Source: Paradevosia shaoguanensis
Lineage (GTDB): Bacteria > Pseudomonadota > Alphaproteobacteria > Rhizobiales > Devosiaceae
Reading direction: 5' to 3'
Length of the DNA stretch: 64,000 nucleotides
Assembly (NCBI RefSeq): GCF_016801025.1
Contig: NZ_CP068983.1
Coordinates: 3,650,501 to 3,714,500 of the forward strand
The position numbers and the translations under genes are program-made. Shown one piece after another: positions 1 through 8,792 of this stretch (its first letter is position 1; each line of letters begins with the position of its first letter). The notes under the pieces were generated by a model. That model had not been told where the DNA came from and ran no database searches. It saw only the letters and a list, made by a program, of their open reading frames with translations.

Positions 1-1
1 G

Positions 2-172
2 GCGCTCAACAAGCGCCTGATGGAAATCGCGCCCTCGATCTACGCCTATGACTCGCAGGCCGTGTTCGCTGCGTCCAACCGCGTCAAGGTTCCGGCTTTG
101 AGCGATGACAGCAAGCGCATCTCGCTGGACAGCGCCGGCTTCCAGTTCCGCCTGATGGAAATGCAGCCGTAA
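2..172 (+). CDS. ABC transporter peptide-type substrate-binding protein, C-terminal fragment
   Basis: Only the last 56 codons are present; the gene starts upstream of the window. The frame begins at base 2 (ALNKRLMEIAPSIYAYDSQA) and ends with TAA at 170-172. A tail of this kind, with a charged helix followed by a Tyr/Phe-rich strand, is typical of the C-terminus of DppA/OppA-like (SBP family 5) periplasmic binding proteins, but the fragment is too short to prove the family. The strongest argument is position: it lies directly before two dipeptide-type permeases and two ATPases on the same strand, the usual place for the binding protein of such an importer. Confidence 0.65.
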   Translation, partial: ALNKRLMEIAPSIYAYDSQAVFAASNRVKVPALSDDSKRISLDSAGFQFRLMEMQP

Positions 173-234
173 CGGTTCCAACCTTTCGGATCGGCCCCCT
201 TGGCGGGGCCGGTCCGGGTCTTTGAAAGCGCAGC

Positions 235-1260
235 ATGTCACCCGTCATCCGTGTTCTGCTCCAGCGCATCGGGACATCGATCCTGGTGTTGTTCGGAGTG
301 TCGATCCTGATCTTTGCCATCGCGCGGGTCATTCCCGGCGATCCGGCGCGTATCGCGCTGGGCCCCAATGCGACTGCGGAGGCGGTTGCGAACCTGCGCG
401 AGCAATTGCACCTCAACGACAACATCGTGGTGCAATACGGCTATTTCCTCGCGGACCTCTTCCGCGGGAATCTCGGCATCTCGCTCTATACCAACCGTCC
501 GGTGACGACCGACCTCGCGCAGTTCCTGCCGGCGACGTTCGAGCTCATCATCGTGGCCGGCATCATGATGATCGGCCTTGGCCTGCCGCTGGGCATCCTG
601 GGCGCGCGCTACCGCAATACGTTCGTGGACGGGCTGCTGCGGGTGGTGTCGCTGCTGGGTGTCTCGGCGCCGAGCTTCGTGTGGGCGGTGGTGCTCATGC
701 TGCTCTTCGCCTATTTCCTGCCGCTGTTCCCGATCGCAGGCCGGCTCAATGACGCCTTCGTCGTTCCGCAGGTCACAGGCTTCATGCTGGTCGATACGCT
801 GATCGCGGGGAATATCCCGGCGTTCCTCGACGCCCTGCGCCACATCATCCTGCCGGCCTTCGCGCTGGCGCTGAGCGGCATCGGGCAGGCGGCGCGGCTG
901 ACGCGCGCCAACATGATCGAGACCTACGACAAGCCCTATATCGAGATGGCCGAGGCCTTCGGCTTCCCGAGCGCCAGGATCGCCAAGAAGTATGCGTTCA
1001 AGCCCTCGCTCATTCCGTCGCTGACCATTATCGGTCTCGACTTCGCCTCGATGCTGGGCAGCGCTTTCCTGGTCGAGGCCGTGTTCGCCTGGCCGGGGCT
1101 GTCGCGCTACGGCGTGCAGGTGATCCTGCGCAAGGACCTCAACGCCATCGTGGGCACGGTGCTGGTGATCTCGCTCGTGTTCCTCATCGTCAACATCATC
1201 GTGGACCTGCTGATCGCGTTCATCAATCCGCGCATCCGCCTGTCGCAGAGGTCGCAGTGA
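235..1260 (+). CDS. ABC transporter permease, DppB/OppB type
   Basis: Inner-membrane permease of a peptide/nickel/hydantoin-type ABC importer (341 aa). The N-terminal transmembrane helix (about residues 8-30) is followed by the family-typical PGDP at 34-37, a long periplasmic loop, and further hydrophobic helices from about 103 on. The EAA coupling loop that contacts the ATPase is at about 237-256 (EMAEAFGFPSARIAKKYAF). It starts 62 bp after the binding-protein stop. Its own stop overlaps the GTG start of the next permease, so the two are translationally coupled. The substrate cannot be read from the permease; the downstream hydantoinase genes suggest a cyclic amide or small peptide. Confidence 0.93.
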   Translation: MSPVIRVLLQRIGTSILVLFGVSILIFAIARVIPGDPARIALGPNATAEAVANLREQLHLNDNIVVQYGYFLADLFRGNLGISLYTNRPVTTDLAQFLPATFELIIVAGIMMIGLGLPLGILGARYRNTFVDGLLRVVSLLGVSAPSFVWAVVLMLLFAYFLPLFPIAGRLNDAFVVPQVTGFMLVDTLIAGNIPAFLDALRHIILPAFALALSGIGQAARLTRANMIETYDKPYIEMAEAFGFPSARIAKKYAFKPSLIPSLTIIGLDFASMLGSAFLVEAVFAWPGLSRYGVQVILRKDLNAIVGTVLVISLVFLIVNIIVDLLIAFINPRIRLSQRSQ

Positions 1261-2090
1261 GCCGCACGCTTTACATCCTCCTGCGCAATCCGCTTTCGCT
1301 GGTGGGCATCGTGCTCATCGGTCTGGTGGTCTTTGCCGCAATCTTCGCCGATTTCATCACGCCGTTCCCCGAGCATGTCGGGGCGGTGGTGGACTTCACC
1401 AATTTCAACCAGCCGCCGCACTGGCCGAACATCTTCGGCACCGACCTCGTCGGGCGCGATCTTTTCACCCGCGTGATCTTCGCCTTCCGCACCTCGCTGC
1501 TGCTGGCGGTGGTGGTGCTCGCCATCGCGGTGCCGATCGGTGTCGTGATCGGGCTCATTGCGGGCTACACCGGCGGTTGGGTCGACTATGTGCTGATGCG
1601 CATCACGGACGTCTTCCTCTCGATCCCGCCGCTGGTGCTGGCCATGTCGATCATGGGCCTGCTCGAGCCGTCACTGACCAACGGCATGCTGGCGGTCACC
1701 GCCATGTGGTGGCCGTGGTACACGCGCCTCGTCTACAACATCGTGCGCTCGGAGCGTGAAGAGGGCTATGTGCTGGCCGCCGAAGTCGTCGGGGCCTCGC
1801 GCTGGCACATCATGTTCCGCGAAATCCTGCCCAATTGCGTGCCGGCCATCATCACCAAGATGACGCTGGACTGCGGCTTCGTGATCCTCATCGCGTCTTC
1901 GCTCTCCTTCCTCGGCCTTGGCGTACAGCCGCCGACCCCGGATCTGGGGTCGATGGTGGCGGAGGGCGCCAATTACCTGCCGGATAGCTGGTGGCTGACG
2001 GTGTTCCCGGGCCTGGCTATCCTCATCGCGGTCTTCGGGTTCAACCTGCTCGGCGATGCCCTGCGCGATATCCTGGGGAGCGACGCCTGA
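1257..2090 (+). CDS. ABC transporter permease, DppC/OppC type
   Basis: Second permease of the importer (277 aa), the partner that forms a heterodimer with the preceding protein. It opens with GTG at 1257 inside the GTGA overlap with the upstream stop. The N-terminal helix (about 10-30) belongs to the OppC-N domain. The motif GTDLVGRDLFTRVIFAFRTS, in the first periplasmic segment, is typical of DppC. The EAA-type loop lies around AAEVVGASRWHIMFREILP. The stop overlaps the ATG of the ATPase gene by one base (TGATG), which continues the chain of overlaps through the operon. Confidence 0.93.
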   Translation: MSRTLYILLRNPLSLVGIVLIGLVVFAAIFADFITPFPEHVGAVVDFTNFNQPPHWPNIFGTDLVGRDLFTRVIFAFRTSLLLAVVVLAIAVPIGVVIGLIAGYTGGWVDYVLMRITDVFLSIPPLVLAMSIMGLLEPSLTNGMLAVTAMWWPWYTRLVYNIVRSEREEGYVLAAEVVGASRWHIMFREILPNCVPAIITKMTLDCGFVILIASSLSFLGLGVQPPTPDLGSMVAEGANYLPDSWWLTVFPGLAILIAVFGFNLLGDALRDILGSDA

Positions 2091-2950
2091 TGGACAAGAC
2101 GCTCGCGATTTCCGATCTCAAGCTGGCCTTCAAGTCCTATTCCGGGCTCTCCGAAGTGCTGCACGGCATCTCGCTCGACATCGCGCCGGGCGAGACGGTG
2201 GCGCTGGTAGGCGAGTCCGGCTCGGGCAAGTCGGTGACGGCCCGGATCATCCTCGGCCTCCTGCAGCGGCTGCCGAATGCCCGGATTTCGGGGCAGGTCA
2301 TGTTCGATGGCCGCGACCTCGAAAAGCTCAGCGAAGCCGAGCGCTACGCGCTGCGCGGCACCGCCATGTCGATGATCTTCCAGGACCCGACTTCGGCGCT
2401 CAATCCGGTCTTCACCATCGACGTGCTGTTCCACGAGGTGCTCAAGCGCCGCAATCCTTCGATCTCCGCGCAAGAGGCCCGGGCGAAGGCCAAGGCCGCG
2501 CTGGAAGAAGTGGCGATCACCGAGCCCGAGCGCGTGCTGCAAAGCTACAGCTTCCAGCTTTCGGGCGGCATGAACCAGCGCGTGATGATCGCCATGGCGC
2601 TGGCCAACGAACCCAAGCTCCTGCTGGCCGACGAGCCGGGCACGGCCCTCGACGTTACGGTCCAGGCGCAGACGCTCAAGCTGATGGCCGATCTCGTCGA
2701 GCGGCACGGCACTTCGGTGCTGTTCATCTCGCACAACCTCGGCGTCGTGCGCGAATTCGCAGACCGCGTCTATGTGATCTACAAGGGCAGGATCGTCGAG
2801 ACCGGGCCGACCGAGGCGCTGTTCGAGAACCCCGGCCATCCCTACACCAAGGCGCTGCTGCGCGCGGTGCCGCGGATCACGGGTGGTGGCATTCCCGACA
2901 TTTCGGAAGATACGGGCGACTTCTACGCGCCGATGGTGGTGCACTCATGA
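2090..2950 (+). CDS. ABC transporter ATP-binding protein, DppD type
   Basis: First of the two cytoplasmic ATPases of the importer (286 aa). Walker A is GESGSGKS at 41-48, Q-loop Gln at 98, ABC signature LSGGMNQ at 157-163, and Walker B LLLADEP at 177-183. The C-terminal segment NPGHPYTKALLRAVPRI is the oligopeptide/dipeptide transporter C-terminal motif. The ATG at 2090 overlaps the upstream stop and is chosen over an in-frame upstream start at 1991, which would lie deep inside the permease gene. It is slightly short for the family (commonly about 320 aa) because its tail after the nucleotide-binding domain is brief. Confidence 0.93.
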   Translation: MDKTLAISDLKLAFKSYSGLSEVLHGISLDIAPGETVALVGESGSGKSVTARIILGLLQRLPNARISGQVMFDGRDLEKLSEAERYALRGTAMSMIFQDPTSALNPVFTIDVLFHEVLKRRNPSISAQEARAKAKAALEEVAITEPERVLQSYSFQLSGGMNQRVMIAMALANEPKLLLADEPGTALDVTVQAQTLKLMADLVERHGTSVLFISHNLGVVREFADRVYVIYKGRIVETGPTEALFENPGHPYTKALLRAVPRITGGGIPDISEDTGDFYAPMVVHS

Positions 2951-3747
2951 GCCAGCCCATTCTGTCCCTGAAGAACCTCACCAAGACGTTCGACGTCAAC
3001 GGGCACGAGGTGAGGGCCGTCTCCGACGTGTCGTTCGACGTCATGCCGGGCGAATGCCTGGCCATCGTGGGGGAGTCCGGATCGGGCAAATCCACCATCG
3101 CCAACATGGTGCTGGGCATTTACGGGCCGACCTCCGGCTCGATGGTGTTCGAAGGCACCGAGTTGCCCGCCAAACGTGACCTGGCGCATCGCCGGGCCAT
3201 CCAACTCGTGCAGCAGAACCCGCTCTCGGCGCTCAATCCGCGCCGCACCATCGGCGCTTCGCTGCGGCTGGCGCTCGATGTCCACAACATCGGCGAGCGC
3301 TCTGGGCGCAACAAGCGCGTGGGCGAGTTGCTCGAGGAAGTCGGCCTGCCTGCCGATTTCGCCAAGCGCCGCCCGGCCAGCCTTTCCGGCGGTCAGCGGC
3401 AGCGTGTGGCCATTGCCCGGGCGCTGGCCTGCCAGTCGCGCCTCGTCGTGCTCGACGAGCCGACCTCGGCGCTCGACGTGCTCGTACAGGCACGCGTCCT
3501 CAAGCTCCTCGACGACCTGAGGAAGGCGAGGGGGCTCACCTACATCTTCATCACCCATGACCTGTCGGTCGTCCGCAACATTGCAGACCGCATGGCCGTG
3601 TTTGAACGGGGCCGGCTGGTGGAGCTGGGCGAGACCGCCCGGATCTTCAGCGCGCCGGAACACCCCTATACCCGCAAGCTCATCGGGGCGGTCCCCGTGG
3701 TCACCACCGACGAGCTCGAACTGAGAGACAGACTGATCCATGACTAA
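2947..3747 (+). CDS. ABC transporter ATP-binding protein, DppF type
   Basis: Second ATPase (266 aa), which pairs with the preceding one. Walker A is GESGSGKST at 42-50, the signature is [16 protein letters not shown], and Walker B with D-loop reads [12 protein letters not shown]. It ends in the short peptide-transporter tail motif (PEHPYTRKLIGAVP). The ATG at 2947 lies in an ATGA overlap with the upstream stop. At its 3' end it overlaps the GAF-protein gene by 8 bp, so the small downstream gene belongs to the same transcript. It keeps only a truncated version of the DppF C-terminal extension. Confidence 0.93.
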   Translation: MSQPILSLKNLTKTFDVNGHEVRAVSDVSFDVMPGECLAIVGESGSGKSTIANMVLGIYGPTSGSMVFEGTELPAKRDLAHRRAIQLVQQNPLSALNPRRTIGASLRLALDVHNIGERSGRNKRVGELLEEVGLPADFAKRRPASLSGGQRQRVAIARALACQSRLVVLDEPTSALDVLVQARVLKLLDDLRKARGLTYIFITHDLSVVRNIADRMAVFERGRLVELGETARIFSAPEHPYTRKLIGAVPVVTTDELELRDRLIHD

Positions 3748-4243
3748 TCCGACCAATCCGCACGCCGCTTTCGCCGCCGAACTGGCAAAGGTAAGCGGCC
3801 AGCCGCAAGTCGCCTACGCGGCGCTGCACGAGCTTACCAACCGGGTGATCGGAACCAAGCTCTTCACCATTCTCGGCCTCGACTACGATGCCGGCGTGAT
3901 GCGCCGTCTCTACTCGGACAACCTGGAGCTCTACCCGGTCCCCGGCGCCGACCCGATCGGCGACACCGTCTGGGAGCAGACCATCATCGGCAAGCGCGAG
4001 CCGCTGGTGCTCAATTCGGCCGAGGCGCTCAAGGCCGTGCTGCCGGAATATCCCAAGCTCGAGGCACTGGGCTGCAAGTCCATGCTCAACCTGCCCATCG
4101 TCGTCTTCGGGACCTCGATCGGCACCCTCAACATGCTCAACGTTGAAGGCCACTTCACGGCCGAGCGCGTGGCCGAGGCCTATGCCCTCACGGCTGCCGC
4201 CGCCACGTGCCTGCTGATGACGAAAGAGACTGCCAATGGCTAA
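3740..4243 (+). CDS. GAF domain-containing protein in the hydantoinase operon
   Basis: Small cytoplasmic protein (167 aa) that is almost entirely one GAF domain. Recognisable pieces are the N-terminal helix, the strand IGTKLFTILGLDYDAGVMRRLYS, the central loop GDTVWEQTIIGKREPLVLNS, and the closing strands SMLNLPIVVFGTSIGTLNML. GAF domains bind small ligands or act as redox/light sensors; here there is no output domain. It is fused into the operon by overlaps on both sides (8 bp with the ATPase, 8 bp with hyuA), which implies co-translation with the enzyme subunits. It may act as a ligand sensor, chaperone or accessory subunit of the hydantoinase; this is inference. Confidence 0.85.
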   Translation: MTNPTNPHAAFAAELAKVSGQPQVAYAALHELTNRVIGTKLFTILGLDYDAGVMRRLYSDNLELYPVPGADPIGDTVWEQTIIGKREPLVLNSAEALKAVLPEYPKLEALGCKSMLNLPIVVFGTSIGTLNMLNVEGHFTAERVAEAYALTAAAATCLLMTKETANG

Positions 4244-6305
4244 GACAATCCGCGTTGCCACCGACGTCGGTGGCACCTTTACCGACCTCGTCGTCTTCGA
4301 GACGGATCAGGAAACCGGCAAGTCGGTCGTCAAGACCGCCAAGTCGGACACCACTCCGCCGAACTTCGAGAAGGGCGTGCTGAACGTTCTCGCCAAGGGC
4401 GGCGTCGATGTCTCCGAGATCGACTTCCTTGCCCACGGCACGACCGTCGTCATCAATGCGCTGACCGAGCGCAAGGGCGTCAAGGTCGGTCTCATTACCA
4501 CCGAAGGCTTCCGCGACACGCTCGAAATCGCCCGCGGCAATCGTCCGGATTTCTTCAACCTGCACTACGCCAAGCCCGAGCCTTTCGTGCCGCGTTTCCT
4601 GCGCCGCGAGGTTGCCGGGCGCATGAGCTACAAGGGCGAGGAGATGGTCAAGCTCGACCTTTCGGGCTTGCCGGCCATCCTCGACATCTTCAAGGCCGAA
4701 GGCGTGGAAGCGGTGGCGATCAGCTTCCTGCATTCCTATGCCAATCCGACCCATGAGCAGGCTGCCTTGGCCGAAGTGCAGAAGCTCTGGCCGGAAGTCT
4801 CGGCCGTGGCCTCGCACCAGATCACCCGCGAATGGCGCGAATACGAGCGCACCAACACCGCGGTGCTCTCGGCCTATGTGCAGCCTGCGGCGGAACGCTA
4901 TCTCGGCCGCCTGGCCGATGGCCTGAAGCAATCCGGCTTTGATGGCGACGCCTACATCATGCAGTCGAACTGCGGCGTGGACTCGATCGAAGCCGTGTCG
5001 CGCATTCCCATCACCATGGTCGAATCCGGCCCTGCCTCCGGCTTCTGGGGCGCGGCGGAACTCGGCAAGCTGATCGGGGAAACCAACGTGCTGGCGCTCG
5101 ATATCGGCGGCACGACGGCCAAGTGCTCGCTGATCGAGGACGGGCACGTCAAGATCATGACCGACTACTGGATCGAGCGCGACCGCAAGTCGGCCGGCTA
5201 TCCGATCATGGTGCCGGTGGTGGACCTGGTCGAGATCGGCAATGGCGGCGGCTCCATCGCCTGGGTCGATGAACACGAGAAGCTCCATGTCGGCCCGCAA
5301 TCGGCCGGCGCCAGCCCGGGCCCGGCGGCCTATGGCCGTGGCGGCGACAAGGCGACGACCACCGACGCCAATCTCTGGCTCGGCCGCATCAACCGAGACT
5401 ATTTCTGCGGCGGTGAAGTCGTGGCCGACATGGCCGCGACCGAGAAGGCGCTGACGGCCGTGGGCGGCAAGCTCGGCATCAGCCCGGAGGAAGCCGCGCG
5501 CGGCATCATCCGCATCGCCAACAACAACATGGTCAACGCCCTCAAGCTGGTGTCGCTCAACCGTGGCCACGATCCGCGTGACTTTACGCTCGTCGCCTTC
5601 GGTGGCGGTGGCGCCATGCATGCGGTGGCGCTCGGCATGGAGCTGGGCGTCAAGAAGGTGGTGATCCCGACCGGCGCTTCGGTGTTCTCGGCCTGGGGCA
5701 TGATGATGAGCGACCTGCGTCGCGATTACTTCGTCACCCGTCTCGGCGACCTGCGCCCCGGCGCTGCCGAAGGCATCGAGAAGACTTTTGCCGAAGGCGA
5801 AGCCCATGCCCGCGCCCAGTTCGCGGCGGAAGGCATCGACCCGGCCAAGGTCAAGGTCCTGCGTTTCGGCAAGTTCCGCTACCAGAACCAGGAGCACACG
5901 ACCGAAGTGCTGATCGACGGTCCGGTGACCGAGGAGCGGCTTGCCGCTATCGAGGCCGATTTCCACCAGACCTACGAGCGCGAATACACCTATCGCCTCA
6001 AGGCCCCGGTCGAGATCGTCGGCATCCACCTCGTGGCGTCGGCGGAAGTCGGCAAGCTCACCATGGAAAAGCGTGCGCCGACCGGCATCCCGGCTTCGTC
6101 CGCCCTCAAGGGCGAGCGCAATGTCGACTATGCCCTCGAAGGCATCCACAAGGCTGCCATCTATGACGGCGCCAGGCTCGAGCCGGGCATGACCTTTGCC
6201 GGTCCCGCCATCATCGAGGACCCCGGTACCACCGTGGTCATCCATCCGGGCAACCGGGTGGAAATCGATGGCTTCGGCAATATCCAAATCACTCTGGCGG
6301 CGTGA
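4236..6305 (+). CDS. hyuA: Hydantoinase/oxoprolinase subunit A (HyuA family)
   Basis: Large subunit (689 aa) of an ATP-dependent cyclic amidase of the hydantoinase/5-oxoprolinase/acetone carboxylase superfamily. The N-terminal ASKHA-type phosphate loop DVGGTFTD is at 10-17 (Hydant_A_N domain) and the second nucleotide-binding motif DIGGTTAK is at 289-296 (hydantoinase_A domain). The C-terminal third has the usual conserved tail ending near the hydrophobic strand GPAIIEDPGTTVVI. The family hydrolyses hydantoins, N-methylhydantoin, 5-oxoproline or related lactams with ATP. It overlaps the GAF gene and is followed 9 bp later by subunit B. The exact substrate is not evident. Confidence 0.93.
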   Translation: MAKTIRVATDVGGTFTDLVVFETDQETGKSVVKTAKSDTTPPNFEKGVLNVLAKGGVDVSEIDFLAHGTTVVINALTERKGVKVGLITTEGFRDTLEIARGNRPDFFNLHYAKPEPFVPRFLRREVAGRMSYKGEEMVKLDLSGLPAILDIFKAEGVEAVAISFLHSYANPTHEQAALAEVQKLWPEVSAVASHQITREWREYERTNTAVLSAYVQPAAERYLGRLADGLKQSGFDGDAYIMQSNCGVDSIEAVSRIPITMVESGPASGFWGAAELGKLIGETNVLALDIGGTTAKCSLIEDGHVKIMTDYWIERDRKSAGYPIMVPVVDLVEIGNGGGSIAWVDEHEKLHVGPQSAGASPGPAAYGRGGDKATTTDANLWLGRINRDYFCGGEVVADMAATEKALTAVGGKLGISPEEAARGIIRIANNNMVNALKLVSLNRGHDPRDFTLVAFGGGGAMHAVALGMELGVKKVVIPTGASVFSAWGMMMSDLRRDYFVTRLGDLRPGAAEGIEKTFAEGEAHARAQFAAEGIDPAKVKVLRFGKFRYQNQEHTTEVLIDGPVTEERLAAIEADFHQTYEREYTYRLKAPVEIVGIHLVASAEVGKLTMEKRAPTGIPASSALKGERNVDYALEGIHKAAIYDGARLEPGMTFAGPAIIEDPGTTVVIHPGNRVEIDGFGNIQITLAA

Positions 6306-6314
6306 GGCATCGAC

Positions 6315-7973
6315 ATGACTGACACCATCAACGATCCGATTACCCTCGAAATCATCCAGAACTCGCTGCAGGCGACGGCCGACGAAATGTTCGCGGCCAT
6401 GCGCAAGACGGCAATGAGCTCGGTCATCTACGAAGTGCTCGACATGGGCACGGGCATTGTCGACGCCGAAGGGCGGCTGGCCTCCTCGGGCGCCGGTATC
6501 CCGTCGTTCGTGGGCGTGCTCGACAAGGCCGTGCAGGTGATCGTGGCCAAGTTCAACAAGCCGGGCGATATCCAGCCGGGCGACGTGTTCACCACCAACG
6601 ACCCCTATTATGGCGGCGTGACCCACCTTAACGACATCGTGGTGGCGATGCCGGTCTTTGCCGATGGCAAGCTGATCGCCTGGACGGCCAACATCGCCCA
6701 CAATGCCGATATCGGCGGCAAGTCGCCGGGGTCGCTCTCGGCTGATGCGACGGAGATATTCCAGGAGGGCCTGCGCCTGCCGGCCATCAAGATGGTCTCC
6801 AGGGGCGAGCCGACCGCGGCGGTCTTTGACATCATGAAGGTCAATTCGCGTACACCCGATTTCCTCGAAGGCGACATCTGGGCGGCCATCGCCTCGGTGC
6901 GCATCGGGGCGAAGCGCCTGACCGACCTCGCCAACAAGTACGGCGTGGACACGTTCGAGAAGGCCATGCGCTCGTTCATGGATTTCGGCGAGAAGGTTTC
7001 GCTGCGCGAGCTGGCCAAGCTTCCGCACGGCACGTTCGAGCTGACCGAAGAGCAGGACGACGGCCGCTTCTACAACGTCAAGGTGACGATCTCGGACACC
7101 GAGTTCCTTGTCGACCTGCGCGACAACCCGGACCAGGATGTCGGCCCGACCAATACCAGCCGCGACGGCGCGATCATCTGTGCGCAGATCATCTTCAAGT
7201 CGCTGACGGACCCGGAATCCCCGGCCAATGAAGGCTCGTTCCGTCCGATCAAGGTGCTGACCCGCGAAGGCTCAGTGTTCCACGCCAAGGAGCCGTCGCC
7301 GATCGGGTTCTATTTCGAGACCGAGGTTCGCGTTTACGACCTCATCTGGCGCTGCCTTGCCAACGTGATCCCGGAGCGCCTGCCCGCCGGGCACTTCTCA
7401 TCGATCTGCGGCACCTTCATCGGCGGCCCGCACCCGGATACGGGACGTCACTACACCATCGTCGAGCCCGAGCTTGGCGGTTGGGGCGCCAGCCGGGGAC
7501 GGGACGGCAACTCGGCCATTTTCTCGGGCTTCCACGGCGAAACCTACAATTGCCCGGCGGAAATCTCTGAGGCCCGCAACGGTCTTTTCGTCGACCGCAT
7601 GGAGCTCAATACCGAGCCGGGCGGCGAGGGGCAGTGGGTTGGCGGCCATGGCATCGTCATGGATTACCGCGTGCGCGCCGACGGCTCGTTCCTGACGGCG
7701 GGTTACACCCGCTCGAAGATCCTGCCCTGGGCGCTGGACGGCGGCGAGGAGGGCTCGCCCAACTACGTGCGCGTCTTCCGCAAGGATGGTACCTCGGAGC
7801 GCTATTCGTTCGTCTCGAACCTGACGGTCAATACGGACGACGTGATCCGCATCGTCACCGGCACCGGCGGCGGTCTTGGCGATCCGAAGCTACGAGACAA
7901 GGCGGCGGTGGCCGAGGATATCAAGAACGGGTTCATCACCCCCGAGCGGGCCAAAGAGGTCTACGGGGTCTAG
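6315..7973 (+). CDS. hyuB: Hydantoinase/oxoprolinase subunit B (HyuB family)
   Basis: Second subunit (552 aa) of the ATP-dependent hydantoinase/oxoprolinase. The family start ITLEIIQNSLQATADEMFAA is near the N-terminus. The hallmark TTNDPYYGG is at 93-101 and is followed by the THLNDIVV strand. Further family features are VGPTNTSRDGAI and a C-terminal GGGLGDP glycine-rich motif. Length fits bacterial HyuB (about 510-590 aa). It closes the operon: a long hairpin terminator follows 9 bp after the TAG. With hyuA and the importer it makes a complete uptake-plus-ring-opening unit for a cyclic amide. Confidence 0.93.
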   Translation: MTDTINDPITLEIIQNSLQATADEMFAAMRKTAMSSVIYEVLDMGTGIVDAEGRLASSGAGIPSFVGVLDKAVQVIVAKFNKPGDIQPGDVFTTNDPYYGGVTHLNDIVVAMPVFADGKLIAWTANIAHNADIGGKSPGSLSADATEIFQEGLRLPAIKMVSRGEPTAAVFDIMKVNSRTPDFLEGDIWAAIASVRIGAKRLTDLANKYGVDTFEKAMRSFMDFGEKVSLRELAKLPHGTFELTEEQDDGRFYNVKVTISDTEFLVDLRDNPDQDVGPTNTSRDGAIICAQIIFKSLTDPESPANEGSFRPIKVLTREGSVFHAKEPSPIGFYFETEVRVYDLIWRCLANVIPERLPAGHFSSICGTFIGGPHPDTGRHYTIVEPELGGWGASRGRDGNSAIFSGFHGETYNCPAEISEARNGLFVDRMELNTEPGGEGQWVGGHGIVMDYRVRADGSFLTAGYTRSKILPWALDGGEEGSPNYVRVFRKDGTSERYSFVSNLTVNTDDVIRIVTGTGGGLGDPKLRDKAAVAEDIKNGFITPERAKEVYGV

Positions 7974-7982
7974 GCAAAGAGA

Positions 7983-8009
7983 AAGGGCCGGAGCATTGCT
8001 CCGGCCCTT
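7983..8009 (+). terminator. Rho-independent terminator after hyuB
   Basis: Perfect 12-bp inverted repeat AAGGGCCGGAGC / GCTCCGGCCCTT around a three-base loop (ATT), followed by gtcgttt. It starts 9 bp after the hyuB stop and lies between two converging genes (hyuB on plus, the GlsB-type gene on minus), so it may serve both directions. Confidence 0.85.
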
Positions 8010-8031
8010 GTCGTTTCCAGTGCGCGCTGCG

Positions 8032-8286
8032 CTAGGCGGCGCGGCGTATCACGCGGATGATCAGCAGCAGGATCACGGCGCCGATGATCGAGGCGATGAT
8101 CGAGCCCACGATACCGCCGAAGCTGATGCCGACGACCGGCAGCAGCCAGCCTGCCAAAATACCGCCGATGATACCGATCACGATGTCGCCGATAATGCCG
8201 AAACCCGAGCCCTTGACGATCAGGCCGGCGACCCAGCCGGCAATGCCGCCAACTACCAGTACGATCAGAAGAGAAGTGAGATCCAT
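8032..8286 (-). CDS. GlsB/YeaQ/YmgE family stress-response membrane protein
   Basis: Very hydrophobic 84-residue protein of the transglycosylase-associated (GlsB/YeaQ/YmgE) family. The pattern of three Gly-rich helices is clear: LLIVLVVGGIAGWVAGLIVK, then GIIGDIVIGIIGGILAGWLL, then SIIASIIGAVILLLIIRVI, ending in a basic tail (RVIRRAA). The function of the family is poorly known; members are small inner-membrane proteins often induced by stress. Start chosen at MDLTSLL rather than six codons upstream, because the upstream codons overlap an AAGGGGCAAG-like ribosome-binding stretch. It stands alone. Confidence 0.85.
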   Translation of the reverse strand: MDLTSLLIVLVVGGIAGWVAGLIVKGSGFGIIGDIVIGIIGGILAGWLLPVVGISFGGIVGSIIASIIGAVILLLIIRVIRRAA

Positions 8287-8416
8287 TTCTTGCCCCTTTC
8301 GCAAGTTTGCGTCCCTAACAAGGTCAGTCTGCTAAACAATGCGCGGCGGCGATTTTGGTTCATTTTGAACTGCTTGGAGCTTGGTTAGTTATCCCATGCA
8401 CCAGAGGAGAGACCCG

Positions 8417-8791
8417 ATGTTCGCCAATCGACACGCCACCGCCATGTTGCCCGCCAAGGACCTCAAGCGGGCAATTGCCTGGTATGAAGACAAGCTCGGC
8501 CTGCGCCCCGTGCGGCAGGACGAATACGGCGCCGCCTACAATCTGGGCGGCACCGACATATTCCTCTACGTCACCGATTTCGCCGGCACGGCCCAGCACA
8601 CGCTGCTCTCGTTCGGCAGTCCCGACCTCGTCGCGGACATGGCGGAGCTGCGCAGCAAGGGCGTCGTCTTCGAGGAATACGATCTGCCCGGCCTCAAGAC
8701 CGTCAACGGCCTCGTCGAGTTCGGTCCCGTCAAGAACGCGTGGGTGAAGGATTCCGAGGGCAACATCCTCGGCTTCGTCGAGGGAATGTAG
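8417..8791 (+). CDS. VOC family (glyoxalase-fold) protein
   Basis: A 124-residue vicinal-oxygen-chelate protein with two beta-alpha-beta-beta-beta modules. The first starts at HATAMLPAKDLKRAIAWYED with the classic KLGLRPVRQDEYG turn. The second ends with WVKDSEGNILGFVEGM, where the conserved Glu of the metal site usually sits in the last strand. The start follows a good ribosome-binding site (GAGGAGAG, 8 nt before ATG) and is preferred to an in-frame ATG 12 codons upstream. Members range from lyases and dioxygenases to antibiotic-binding proteins; nothing here decides which. It converges on nanE with a single base between the genes. Confidence 0.88.
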   Translation: MFANRHATAMLPAKDLKRAIAWYEDKLGLRPVRQDEYGAAYNLGGTDIFLYVTDFAGTAQHTLLSFGSPDLVADMAELRSKGVVFEEYDLPGLKTVNGLVEFGPVKNAWVKDSEGNILGFVEGM

Positions 8792-8792
8792 C

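Noticed and set aside
4188-7028. A 946-codon open frame on the minus strand
   Set aside because: It is antisense to hyuA and hyuB, which are clear families. Its translation is rich in His/Arg/Asp-Gly as expected for the reverse strand of GC-rich genes.
8358-8370. GTTCA-TTT-TGAAC inverted repeat before the VOC gene
   Set aside because: Only 5-bp arms, no regulator nearby; could be chance.
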